DNA from: Rallus limicola
Taxonomy: Eukaryota > Chordata > Aves > Gruiformes > Rallidae
Assembly: GCA_022605955.1 (NCBI GenBank)
Contig: JAKCOZ010000008.1
Location: 40,002,547 to 40,066,546 of the forward strand
Reading direction: 5' to 3'
DNA length: 64,000 bases
A model generated the notes under the pieces. The model searched no databases, was not told the DNA's origin, and worked only from the letters and a program-made list of their open reading frames with translations. The stretch's first letter is position 1. Every line of letters starts with the position of its first letter. A program made the translations under genes and the position numbers. Of this stretch, positions 1-11,372 are shown piece by piece.

Positions 1-3000
1 GTTTCCCACACCCCTGGTTTCCTGGGTTACTGAATTTACAGGATCCAGTTTTCCTAGCATCCTGGTTTCCACAACCCCTGTTTTTTTGGCCCTGGTTTCC
101 TTGGTCGCTGGTTTTCCAGTGCAGTGATTTTCCAGGATGCCAATTTCCTGGGCCAACAGTTGCCCAGCACCCTGGTTTCCTGGCACCCTGGTTTCCTGCA
201 TGCTCAGTTGCCAGAAACCCGTTTTCCTAGCTGTCGTGGTTTCACCCCGGCTTGGGCCGAGATCCACGCAGCTGCCTGCTCCTTAAAGTAAAAGAGCAGG
301 AGAAAAGGGAAAAAGGGGAGGGGGGAAACAAGGGAAGGGAAAAGGAAGGGGCAAATAACTCCAAAACCAAGAAACTAAGAGGCCCGTGGGTTGGGATAAG
401 GATAGTTTACTAAGATAACAGAAAAATAAAATATATACAATGCTAACAGGACTATAGAGCAAAAGAATATGAAAATATTGATACACAATGCAGTTTCTCA
501 CCGAACCACACAACTCAGGCCGTACCACCCAGAGCCGTCCCGGAACCCGACCGTCCCCCAAGACCCTCGCGTCCCGGCCGCTCGTGTCCCGGAACCGCCC
601 CTTCTTCCTCCCATCAGCCCCCCTTTATCCTGGGCAGGACGTAATTGGCATGGAATATTCTCTTTGGCCCATCTGGGTCACCTGTCCTGGCATTGACTGT
701 CTGACTGCAACTAAAAACATCAGGGTGTTATCAGCACTGTTTTCATTTTAACTCCCAAACACAGCATTCCATCCGCTGCTACAAATGAAATTAACTCTAT
801 CCTGACTGAAACCAGGACACTAGCACACTGGTGTCTCCAAGCCACGGCTTCAGTGATTTTCCAGGATGCCAGTTTCACGAGCCGACAGTTTCCCGGCACA
901 GCAGTTTCCTGGCACCCCATTTCCTGCACCCCCAGTTGCTTAGCACACTGTGTTCCTGACAGCCCTGATTCCTGCACCCCCAGTTTCCTGGCAACACAGT
1001 TTACAACATCTCAGTTTCCCACACCCCTGGGTTACCACAACAGTGGTTTCCCGGCACACCTTGTTTCCCAGCACCCTGTTTTCACATGCCCCTGGTTTCC
1101 TGGGTCACTGAATTTACAGGACCCCATTTTCCCAGCACCCCTGTTTCCACAAGTCCCTAGTTTTCTGGCCCTGTTTTCCCCTGGGGATGGTTTACCGAGA
1201 CACTGATTTTCCAGGACTCCCTTTTCCCACGCCCTCAGTGTTCCGGCACCCCGGTTCCCTGTGCTCCTGCTTTCCCACGCCCCCAGTTCCGTAGCACACC
1301 AGGTCTCGCCACCCCAGTTCCTGGGCTCCCAGTTTCCCATGACACTGATTTTCCAGGACATTTTTTGCCTGCACACCCAGTTTGCTGGCACTTCTAGTTT
1401 CTGTGCTCCTGGTATCTTGCACTCCCCAGTTCCCATGCCACTGGTTCCCCAAGCCCCCAGTTTCCCACACCCACATTTGCTTAGCACACCGGGGTCTCAC
1501 CACCTCTTTTCCTGCACCCCTATTTTCCCAGCACACCAGTTTCCTAGCACCCTGGTTTCTCATGCCCCCAGATTCCTAGGACTCAGGTTTCCCACACCCC
1601 TTGTTTCCCAGGTCACTGAATACACACGACCCCGGTTTCCCAGCACCCCAGTTTCCAAAAGCGCCTGGTTTCTTGAGGCCTGGTTTCTAGGGCCGCTGTT
1701 TTCCCAGGACACTGATTTTTCAGCTTCCCATACCCCCAGTTGCACAGCACCCTGGTTTCCCACACTCCTGGTTGCACGCGCCCCCAGTTTCCCATGTCAC
1801 TGTTTTCCCGCTTGCCCAGTTTGCTGGAACCATGGTTCCCTGGAAAAACAGTGTCTCCCCAGCCCCGTTTCCTGCACTCCCAATTTCCTTGCACCCTGGT
1901 TTCTCATGCCCGCAGTTTCCCAGGACACAGGCTTCCCACAGCCCTGGTTTCCCGGGTCACTGAATTTACAGGACCCTGATTTCCTGGCACCCTGGTTTCC
2001 ATGAGCTCCTGGTTTCTTGGGCCCTGCTTTCCCAGGGGGCTGGTTTGACCAGGCACAAATTTTATAAGTTGCTGGTTTCCCAGGCTCCAGTTGCCCACCA
2101 CACCGGTTTACTGGCACTCCGGTTTTCTTTGCGGGCACCCCAGTTTCCCGACACCCCAGTTTATAAGCAACCCAGTATCCAGGCACCCCGTTTTCCCATG
2201 GCCCCTGTTGCCAACCACACTAGGGTCTTGCCATCCTGCTTCCTGCACATCCAGTTTCCTAGCAAACCAGCTTTTTGGGCAACCCAGTTTCCCACGCCCT
2301 TTGTTTCCCACTCCCCCAGGTTCCAGCACCACTGTTTTCCTGCGCCCCTACTTTCCCAGCACCCTGGTTTCTCATGCCCCCAGTTTCTCAGGGCTGAGGT
2401 TTTCCATGGCCCTACTTTCCTGGGTCACGGAATTTACAGGTCACCGTTTTCCCAGCACCAATGTTTCCATGCGCCGCTGCTTTCCTGGGCCCTGGTGTTC
2501 TGGGCTGCTGTTTTCCTGGGACACTGATTTTCCAGGACACTGGTTTCCCATGCCCCCAGTATCCTGGAACCCTCGTTTCCCAGCACCCTGGTTTCTTGTG
2601 TGCCCAGTTTGCCAACACCCTGGTTTCCTGACACACCCTGGTTTACCAGCACCCCTGTTTCCACAAGTCCCTGGTTTCTCTGGCCCTGGTTTCTCTGGCA
2701 GCTGGTTTCCTGAGGCACTGATTCTCCAGGACACTGGTTTCCCAGAGTCCCAGCTGCCTAGCACACCTGGGGCTCAACACCCCAGTTCCTGGGCTCCCAG
2801 TTTCCCAGGGGACAGACCTTCCAGCACGCTTTTTTCCTGTGCACCCAATTTGCTGGCACTTCTACTTTCCCATGCTCCTGGTTTCTTTTGCCCACCAATT
2901 CCTGTGCCACTGGTTGCCCACGCCCCCAGTTCCCACACCCCTTTTCTCCATTCACGCCGGTTTCCCGCATCCTGGTTTGCATGAGCCCCTGGTGGTTTGG

Positions 3001-4854
3001 GCCCTGGTTTCCCAGGGATGCTGTTTTCCTGGGCACTGATTTTTGAAGATGCTGGTTCCCACACCCCCAGTTGCCTGGCAGCACAATTTCCCTGTACTCC
3101 TGTTTTCTGCGCTTTCAATTTGCCAGGTACCTCGGTTTCCTGGCAAACTGGGGTCTCCCCACCCATTTCCCATGTCCCCAGTTGCCTGGCGCACTGGTTC
3201 CCCACAAACCCAATTTTCCACTCCCCCAACGTCTCGGCACTCTTGGGTCTCACCACCCCTGTTCCTGCACCCCCAGTTTCCCAGAAACACGGTTTCCTGT
3301 GCCCCTAGTTTCCCACTCCCTCTGGTTCCAAGACCACTGTTTTCCCGGCACACCAGTTTCCTAGCACCCTGATTTCCCAATCCACTGGTTCCCCAGGTCA
3401 CTGAATTTACAAAACCCCTGTTTCCTAGCCCCCTGGTTTCCATGAGCACTTGTTTTCTTGGGCCCTAATTTCCTGGGCTGCTCATTTCCTGGGGCACTGA
3501 TTTTCCAGAACGCCAGTTTCCCATGCCCTCAGTTGCCTAGCACACCAGTTGCCTGGCACACCAGTTTTCCCTGCCCCCACTTGCCTTGCACACCGGGGTC
3601 TTGCCACTCTGGTTCCTGTGCCCCCAGCTGCCTTGTACCCTGGTTTCCTGGCAACCCAGTTTCCCAGCACTCCTAGTTTCCCAGCACCCTGGTTTCTCAT
3701 TGCCACAGTTACCCTCTGCTCAGGTTTTCTGCGTGCCCATTTTGTGGGCACCCTGCTATCCCAGCATACCAGTTTCTCGGCACTCCGTTTTCCTGCGCCC
3801 CAGTTTCCTAGCACCCTGGTTTTCGAGAAAACTGTTTCCCATATACTTAGTTCCCCATGCCCCCAGGTTCCCGTGCAGCTGGTTTCCTGCGCCCCTAGTT
3901 ACACATCACCCTGGTTTCTCATGCCCCCAGTTTCCCAGCACCCACGTTTCCCATGCCCCTGGTTTCCCAGGTCACTGAATTTACAGGACCCCACTTTCCC
4001 AGTACCCCTGTTTCCACAAGTCCCTGGTTTCTTGGGCCCTGGTTTCCCGGGCCACTGGTTTCCCAGGGCACTGATTTTCCAGGATGCCAGTTTCCCGTGT
4101 CCCAGGTTGCCCAACACCCCAATGTCCCAGGAGCCTGGTTTCTGTGCGCCCAGTTTCCTTGCACACCGGGGTCTCGCCATCCCAGTTTCCTGGGCCCCCA
4201 TTTACCCTACAAACCAGTTTACTGGCACCCAAGTTTCCTGCACCCCCTGTTGCCTAGCACACTGGCGTTTCCCCATCCCAGTTCCCTGTGCCCCCACTTT
4301 CCTTGCACACCCGTTTCCTGGCAGAACAATTACTCACGCCCGTAGTTTCTCATGCCCCCTTGTTCCTGCACCAATGGTTTCCTGCGCCCCTTGTTTTCCA
4401 GGACCACAGTTTCCCAGCACACCGGTATCTCCCCATCCCTGCAGTATTGCACGCCCCTAGTTTCCCAGCACACTGGTTTCCCAGAACCATGGCTCCTGCA
4501 CCCCTAGTTTCTCAGGCCCATAGGTTCCCGCACCACTGGTTTCCTGTGCCTCTAGTTCTCCAGCACCCTTGTTTCTCATGCTCCCAGTTTCCCAAGACCC
4601 AGGTTATCCACGCCCCTGGTTTCCCAGGTCACTGAATTTACAGAACCTCAGTTTCCCGGCACCCTGGTTTCCACGAGCTCCTGGGTTTTTAGCCCCTGTT
4701 TTCCCAGGCCGCTGGTTTCCTGGGGCACTGATTTTCCAGGACACCAGTTTCCTGAGCCCACAATTGCCCAGTACCCTGGTTTCCCAGCATTCCGCACATT
4801 TTGCAGGCCCCCCGGGTTCCCGGCACACCTGGGTCTCCCCACCCTGGTTTCCTG
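1..4854. repeat. Degenerate GC-rich minisatellite with higher-order structure
   Basis: The stretch consists of diverged short monomers of about 18-20 bases built on the theme ccctggtttcccagcacc. A longer order is superimposed: the anchor ggtcactgaatttacagga or close variants recurs near 35, 1110, 1610, 1957, 2433, 3393, 3972 and 4626, and a second anchor, actgattttccaggac, recurs between these. Long open frames on both strands here follow from the low stop content of the repeat and are not genes. The array is interrupted at 232-819 by a solo LTR and ends at another LTR at 4855. Confidence 0.9.
232..819 (-). mobile_element. Solo LTR, ERV-L-like family (LTR family A)
   Basis: This is a 588-base LTR, sense strand minus, beginning TGTCCTGGTTTCAG and ending CCACGACA on that strand. 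The 5 bases before it (227-231, ctagc) are repeated exactly after it (820-824), a target site duplication showing a clean insertion into the minisatellite. Related copies lie at 36222-36816, 52517-53085 and 61480-62067. The last copy is joined to a class III-like pol, which gives the family assignment. Confidence 0.9.
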
Positions 4855-5230
4855 TGACGTATGGACATGGACTCTATAACTGGAAGGTTATCAAGTAGGG
4901 ATGTTTATTGCGCACAGAGGCACGTGGGATCGCTCCTCCACAAGCGTGCATCCCGAGGCAGCAAACCGTCCCGTGTTCATACAATGACACAAGGAATGTT
5001 TTATTGTTCCCTGGACATCTCCATCCCCTAAACCCGCCTACTCTCACCTCACATGCTAATTAACTCATCAGTCTTTCCTACTTGCGCAGATCCTTCCAGA
5101 AAACTGTGGGCAAAGGTCTTCTGACCATGGGCAGTGGTCCTGGGAGTGATAGACTAACTTTGGTGGGCATCTGGCCTCCAGCCAGGCCTAAAACACCACC
5201 CATACTAATCGCAGGGAACCAGGACCTCAT
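4855..5230 (-). mobile_element. LTR fragment (LTR family B)
   Basis: Starting at tgacgtatgg, the sequence is the reverse complement of the end of the element at 6680-7368. The two share the stretch from ...tacgtca inward through the segment around ggaccactgcccatg, with roughly 75-80 percent identity by eye. The outer end abuts the minisatellite at 4855. The inner end fades near 5230 and is uncertain. No internal retroviral coding sequence follows. Confidence 0.65.
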
Positions 5231-6679
5231 TGCTTCCTTGCAGCCCCTCAGGATGCTGGGAGCTGTGGTACCACACTCTGCATCACACAGCCCATGTGAC
5301 ACTGGCCCAGGAAGAGCCCTGGGGCAGTGCAGGGGGCAGAGTCCCACTTCTGTGGGGCTGGCTCTTCTGCTTGATAAAATACATTGAGTTTTTACTCAGC
5401 ATCAGGTCCACCTACAGAGTGCATCAGTCTACCTTTCATCACAGCCTCCAATTTTCTGCTCTAACCCATCCATGAGCAGGCTTTGTCAGTAATGGGCCTC
5501 AGTGGGGCCAGTTAACACTCTAATTAATACCTGAGCTGCTTCTTCTGACCTTAACTCTTGGAGAGACTGCTTCAAGCTCCTCACAGTATCTGCAGTTCAT
5601 GCAATCAGCACCAAATACACCACGGGGCTCATTAAAATTGAAGAAGCCCTAACAAGCTATGTGTCTTTACATCATTTTCTTCATGGATTCAAGGCTTGTA
5701 CAGCTAATTGGAGAAGTTTCAGCACTCAGAGTGGAAGATTTCAATGAGCACTTAATTAAAAATAAAAAAAGGAAGTTTTAATATCTTCAGGCTCTTTAGT
5801 TTTTCAGTTTACAGAAGTGACAGGAGCTTTCTCCAACTGATATTGAACCAGAGGATCTCCTTATAACCAGAATAAAGTGATAATTCCTGGAGGTTTAGTA
5901 GAAGCTGCTAAGGGCTGTGGGTGATGAAACTGATTCAGAAAATTGACACATGCCTCCCTAAATGCTGATTAGAGCAGGAAATCAGAGGGAGCAATTCAGG
6001 ATGACAGAGTGAGAAGATACAGACGTCCTGTGCCATGGAGCCCTTGGATAGGTCCTGTCACACCACAGGGCCCAGTGGTAGTCCAATGCCAGTGAAGTGG
6101 GGAGGCTTTTGGTCATCAGCAGCTGAGGTTACTCTCTGGTCACCATGAAGGTGGAAGCTCGCAGAGTGCCTACACACCCTGTCTCTTCCAACCTGGCACT
6201 GCCCACCACCCTCCACCTCTTCCTGTATCCTAATCCTGTCACCTAACCTGGAGCTCTCATCTCACACCCTACTCTAATGCCATAGTTGAAACCCTCACCA
6301 GATGCCTGAGGCTTAACCACTCCCTAATGCTGAAGCCACCCTCCCCACACCTTCAACCCTTCTCCACAATGTAACTCATGATTCCTGAAGAGCTACAATG
6401 AGCACAGGGATTGTGAAGGAAAGGCCAGGGAGATGAGGTTTGGGGCAAGAGGAAGATGAAGACCAAGGTGGCACTACTAGAGAGTTGCTGGTGATGATAC
6501 TTGTGCTGGAGGAAGCTGCTTGGTGAGAAGCAACATTGTGAGGTGCTTCAGCTGCCTGAGAGCTTCAACCAAGAGTGAAGGGACCATGGGGAAGGACAAG
6601 GGAGAAGCATGTGGAAGGGACAACACTTGATCCCTGCTCTTTACAAGCTAGCCTTGGCCCCTACTTCTAGCCCTAATAG
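5231..6679. other. Intergenic; includes a diverged copy of an OR-unit flank
   Basis: No convincing gene is visible. Around 5440-5720 the sequence is alignable by eye with the OR-unit distal block at 15990-16290, 30540-30870 and 60600-60930 (shared landmarks: cagtggggccagttaacactctaa region, caccacggggctcattaaa, tcaagg/ctt tails), but is more diverged. The rest (5720-6679) shows no recognisable feature. Confidence 0.5.
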
Positions 6680-7368
6680 TGATATATGGGGCCATATAGA
6701 AATAGAGAGGATAAGATAAACGCAACCATATACTATACTTAAGGGAATAAGGAATACTCATAGAATTTAAGTCAGGTAATTGCATATTTTAAAGAAACAG
6801 CTAAGGGGGAGGAGTCCTGTTTCTCATTACGGAGACTTGATTGTAGGGAGGAATAAAAGACCTTGTATAATCTCAAGGGAGTGACTGTAGGGAACAGGAA
6901 CTCAAGAACAGGATGATACCCATCACGAACATGTCCATAAAAGTCCTTGCTAGGGAAGACCAGATGGCCAACAAGGACATAAGTTAACCCAAGCTGACAA
7001 GAAGATGGGCAAGCTTGCAAAATCATCGTATTCCACACGAAGGTGAAAAGTCCATCATGAGGAAGACCCATGGCCTTCATCCCAAGGACCACTGCCCATG
7101 TTCCGGAGACTCCTGCCCACAATTTTTGGAAGGATCTGTGCAAGCGCCAAGGATGATAAGCTAATTAGCATGTGAAGAGAGAGTAGGTGGCTTCAGGTAA
7201 TTATTATGTATAGGTGTTAATTGAATATTCATTGTTTTATTGTATAAATGTGTGGAAGGTCCACTGCCTCAGGACGCAGCTCTGTGGTGGAGCGATCCCC
7301 CGTGCATCTGCGCACTAAACATACCTACTGTATAACTTTCCAGGTATAGAGTCGATGGCCATACGTCA
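6680..7368 (+). mobile_element. LTR copy (LTR family B), about 690 bases
   Basis: The sequence runs from tgatatatggggcc to atacgtca, with TG and CA at its proposed ends. Its right 270 bases match the reverse complement of 4855-5130. I see no target site duplication, so the left boundary is approximate. A minus-strand open frame of 123 codons inside it is not supported as a gene. Confidence 0.6.
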
Positions 7369-7387
7369 CTCCTCCCAACCCTTCCTG

Positions 7388-7627
7388 GCTATGGGTGTAA
7401 CATCTGCCAGGCTCCAGCTGAGTGGAACGTCCCCAGTCTGCCAGGATTGCTGATAGATCATGGGCAGGGTTTGGCAAGCACATCTGACAGCTCTCTCAGC
7501 ACCCTGGGGTGGATCCCATCTGGCCCCATTGACTTGTGGGTATCTGAATGGCCAAGTAGATCATTAATTATTTCATCCTGAACCATGGGAACTTTATTAT
7601 TCTTCCCTTCCCTGCTAGCCAGTTCAG
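7388..7627 (-). mobile_element. CR1 LINE fragment (ORF2 piece)
   Basis: Read on the minus strand this encodes a stretch typical of the region before the reverse transcriptase core in CR1 ORF2, including DGIHPRVLRELSDVLAKP. A related passage is present in the CR1 at 15533-15905. The fragment lacks both ends of the element and is a dead copy. Confidence 0.75.
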
Positions 7628-7639
7628 TAACGTTCTGTA

Positions 7640-8130
7640 AAACTGTTTATAGAAGTGACAGCAGCATCCTGTGATGGGTATTGGTCTCCTGAGGAGATCT
7701 GGACAGGCAGGAAAAGCAGTCTCTGGAGACCCAACCCTGCCTGCAGAACCTTGCTCTTCCCCAAGCCCAGCAGCTCCCTCACTGGCCTCCTGGGGCTCCC
7801 AACACTTTTCCTCCCATCACCTGTGCTTAGAGGAAGGGACAGTTTTCTCTGAGAACAAACAGCAGTTACACATGAGACAGTTTAATACCCATGACATCTC
7901 TCTCCTCAGCTGCCTGCTACGGCCAAGCAGCATGTGAAGGGGGTCAGCTTCCAGAGGAGATTCTCTCCCAGAGCAGTTTGGATCAGATACACAGAAAGGT
8001 CACTGATCAACACACTGACCTTCTGACAGAACAGTTCATGACACTGCTGAATGATGGGAGGTTTCCCAACTCTCTGAGGATCAAATCAGAAACCAGAGAG
8101 CTGAACAACAGCTGAATGTCCAAAGAGCAA
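7640..8130 (+). other. OR-unit 3' block with conserved short open frame
   Basis: The block starts near agaagtgacagcagcatcctg and is nearly the same as 16370-16860, 30930-31450 and 60980-61270. A plus-strand open frame at 7891-8115 (75 codons, containing ILSQSSLDQIHRKVTDQH) is preserved in three copies. It is preceded by a pyrimidine-rich ctctctcctcag that could act as a splice acceptor, which would put an exon start at 7910. I recognise no domain. It may be a duplicated exon of an unknown gene or only low-divergence noncoding DNA. Confidence 0.5.
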
Positions 8131-8694
8131 GCAGAGGTGGAAACCAGTGATCAGCCTACGCACATCCAGTCTGCTGAAAAGATGACCTCAATCATGGCCG
8201 TATCCTCAGGGGAGGTGAAAACACCTGAATGATGGGGGGGATGAAAATCAGACATGGGGTAATGCAGGTGAAGAGGAAAGGGAGTATTTCTTCTGCTGCC
8301 ATCATTGCAGTTCATAGAAATTCTCATTCTGTCATGGTGGGGAAGCATTGCCATTGCAGACAAGGAGTGGAGTGATTCAGCTGATGAAAATGGGCTTCTA
8401 AATTTTTTTATAAATGTAAGAAAAGAAATGAAAAGAAGGAAAAATTCTGCCAATTTGCAGGCAAACCTGACACAAAGAGAGCACAGCCAGTCATTATACA
8501 GTGTCTGGGTCACAGAAGACCAGGAGTTACTGCATGGGGAAGCAGAAGAACTTGCCCAAAGTTATTACAGAACAGACAAATTAGGAAGAAAAATCCCAAA
8601 TACAGCAACTAAAAGAAGTACTAAACACAGACTGGTCCTAGCAAGGGTTACATGGTCAGCAATATGCAGAAGAAGGTGGACAGTTTGTTGCTGC
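8131..8694. other. 3' flank of OR pseudogene A, duplicated sequence
   Basis: This AT-richer segment between the conserved block and the receptor stop codon is repeated beside the other receptors (26623-26997, 31661-32227, part of 49758-50039). It presumably contains the 3' untranslated part of the receptor transcript. No separate gene is seen. Confidence 0.55.
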
Positions 8695-9622
8695 TTAGAC
8701 ACATCTACTCATCAGTTTCCACACGGCATCCTTGAGCTCCTGGTTCCTCATGCTGTAGATGAGGGGGTTCACTGCTGGTGGAAACACCGAGTACAGAAAT
8801 GACACGACCAGGTCCAGACTTAGGGAGGGGATGGAAGGGGGCTTTAGATAGGCAAACCCAGCAGTGCTGAGAAACAGGGAGACCACGGTCAGGTGAGGGA
8901 GGCAGGTGGAAAAGGCTTTGTGCCGTCCCTGCTGCGAGGGGATCCTCAGCACAGCCCTGAAGATCTGCACATAGGACACCACAAGAAACACAAAACACCC
9001 AAAAACTAAACAGGCACTGAACACAAGGACTCCAGTTTCCCTGAGGTAGGAATCTGAGCAGGAGAGCTTGAGGATGTGTGGGATTTCACAGAAGAACTGG
9101 TCAACAGCATTGCCATGGCAGAGGGGCAGGGAAAATGTACTGGCTGTGTGCAGCAGAGAATAGAGAAACCCACTGGCCCAGGCAGCTGCTGCCATTGTGG
9201 ACACAAGCTCTGCTGCCCAGGAGGGTCCCGTAGTGCAGGGGGTGGCAGATGGAAACGTAGCAGTCGTAGGCCATGACAGTCAGAAGAAAGAACTCTGTTG
9301 CTATCAAAAATACAAAGAAAAAGAGTTGAGCCCCACATGCTGTGTAGGAAATGGCCCTGGTGTCCCACAGGGAATTGGCCATGGATTTGGGAACAGTGGT
9401 GGAGATGCAGCCAAGGTCAAGAACAGAGAGGTTGAGGAGGAAGAAGTACATGGGGGTGTGGAGGCGCTGGTCACAGGCTATGGTGAGGATGATGAGGCCG
9501 TTGCCCAGCAGAGCAGCCAGGTAGATGCCCAGGAAGAGGCAGAAGTGCAGGAGCTGCAGCTGCCGTGTGTCTGCAAAGGCCAGGAGGAGGAACTGGCTGA
9601 TGGAGCTGCTGCTGTTGGACAT
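8695..9622 (-). pseudogene. Olfactory receptor pseudogene A (OR14-like), one-base frameshift
   Basis: This is a seven-transmembrane odorant receptor, normally in the cilia membrane of olfactory neurons and coupled to the olfactory G protein. The start is the ATG opening MSNSSSS at 9622. TM1 GN, the PMYFFL loop motif, KAFSTC in TM6 and NPLIYSMRNQE in TM7 are all present. The total length, 928 bases, is one more than the 927 of the intact receptor at 50040. An extra T near 9194-9197 (gccattgtgg instead of gccatgtgg) shifts the frame just after TM3/IC2, so the product would stop shortly after. The usual DRYVAIC motif is DCYVSIC here, a second sign of decay. Same orientation as the other OR14-like members. 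Confidence 0.92.
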
Positions 9623-11184
9623 GTGCTGCTGTCAAGTGAGGAGACCTGTCCAAGGAGAAAAAGGCAGTGAGTTTTTTTCATTGAAGAAAACCTCATTCAA
9701 ATTCACATTGTCTCTCTGTATTCAGGAAGACTTTTGTCAGGTCCCTTTTGGCAGGTCTGCTTTGTACTGGCTTGAGTGTTCCACTGCTGGGAGCAGGGTC
9801 AGCTGTGGCTCTCCAGAGCTCAGTCCTGCCTGGCAGCAGTCAGTCAGTAGAAGGATGGTGTGATCTCAGACTAAATTCCCTGTGGAGAGGAAGGAGCTTT
9901 TCAGCACTGTCACTCCAATTCCACTGGAAGACAGAGCAGAGCTTTGGAACTACAGATGGGGGTCCTGAAGTCTGAGTCAGCTCAGTGCCACCCCCTCCAA
10001 TGCTCATGTCCAGAGACCCATGTAATGGTGGGACAAAGGCAGAAAGGACAGCAGGGGACACAGTAAGAAGTGCTCCAGCCAAGGCTGGAAGAAGAGAGAG
10101 AGGCAGACAGGCACTCAGGGGTTTCTCCTCACATTTGGACGAGCTGCTAAGGAGAAGACTCAGCCTGAAACCCTGGAACTCTGGACGCAGAGTCTCTGCT
10201 GGGTGGAATAAACCAGCGTGTGACTATCTGCCCTGTGGGGGATGTCAGGGAGGTAACAAATCCCTGCTGCATTGGCATTTCTGGGAGAATCTCCTTCTCC
10301 CTCCTTGCCAATGTCATTGTGGACCCTGCTTGCAAAAACAGCCCTGGGCACCCCTGGCTGCACACGCTGCCTCACACCTCTGCAGCCATGGCCAGGAGCA
10401 GACAGCTGTCCTGCCCTGTCCCTCTGATGGGGCAGAAGGGCATCCCTTCCAGGCAGCACTCTCTGGTCCTAGAGAGAACCTGTCCTCCTGACAGAGCCCA
10501 CACACTGCCCCATGGCCCAGCTTCAGGAGATCCCTCCAGGAACAGAACCTGCATTGCCCTGCACCCACAGACATACCAGGCAGAGGCTGTGGAGATTTCT
10601 CCTGCAGTGAGCTCTCAGCATCCATCAGCTCTCTCAGCCTCACAGGTCTCCCCTTGGTGCCTGCAGGCAGTGTCCCCAGCCCTGTGTGCTTGGCACAGGA
10701 GCTGCTCCTGCCCAGAGCTGTCTCTCTGCAGTGCTGCTGGGTTGCCATGAGCTCCCCCCACCCCAGGAGCCCAGCCCAGCTCAGCAGGAGAAGACCAGTT
10801 CTTCTAGGCTCCCTCCTGGTGCCTCAGTCCTCATGGGGATCACTCTATGATCTCATCCCTGATGTTCCCTCCCTCAGCAGGGGAAAAGTCTTTCTGACCA
10901 TCAGAGTTGTTTCTCCTGATCAAACCAGAGCTGGGCCAAACAGGAACCCCAGGCAGGGACAGGGAGGGGAGCCTTTCTCCCTGTGACAGGAAGGGATTTA
11001 GGGGAGCATTTGAGCATTTCTTGGGGTTTCACAAGAACAAAATCAGGAAAAAGAAATCTGCAAAGCTCTGCTCTGCAGTTCAGGTAAATGGGGACTACAA
11101 TCATATCTATCAAAGAAGAGAGAGCTTCTGCTGCAAGGATGAACTGACACCTGGTGAGCTCCCTCCTTTGCAGACACACAGGAG
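9623..11184 (-). promoter_or_regulatory. Upstream flank of OR A with candidate 5' exon
   Basis: This duplicated upstream region reappears beside receptors B, E and F. Just upstream of the ATG a strong acceptor is conserved (ctttttctccttggacag, exon starting near 9650). About 930 bases further upstream on the minus strand a donor G|GTATGT lies at 10577/10576, after an open stretch from about 10748. I infer a small upstream, probably untranslated exon spliced to the coding exon, as is common for OR genes. The core promoter was not located. Confidence 0.5.
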
Positions 11185-11372
11185 CTGCAGCTCATTTCTC
11201 AGTGCTGTGCTGCACACAACCAGTAACTTTTCCCTACCCTTCTGCAAGGGAGATGCTGTTGACCAGCTCTTCTATGAAACCCCGTAGATCCTCAGCCTCA
11301 CATGCCCAGAGGCCAACCCAAGGGAGATTGGTCTTCTTGTATTTACGACCTGTCTGGTTTTGGGGTGTTTGG
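11185..11372 (+). pseudogene. Olfactory receptor fragment (TM4-TM5 region)
   Basis: The plus strand reads through a segment matching the second extracellular loop of the local receptors (AVLHTTSNFSLPFCKGDAV, then a stop, then GLLVFTTCLVLGC). It has no start, no TM1-3 and no TM6-7, and contains an in-frame TAG after FYETP. It is opposite in orientation to OR A and ends where the satellite array begins. Confidence 0.8.

Noticed and set aside
1261..2984. Long Pro/Phe/Ser-rich open frames of 250-300 codons
   Set aside because: They lie in the low-stop minisatellite and exist on both strands; no start context or non-repeat part supports coding.
6772..7143. 123-codon minus-strand frame
   Set aside because: It lies in an LTR and is not kept in the related copy at 4855-5230.
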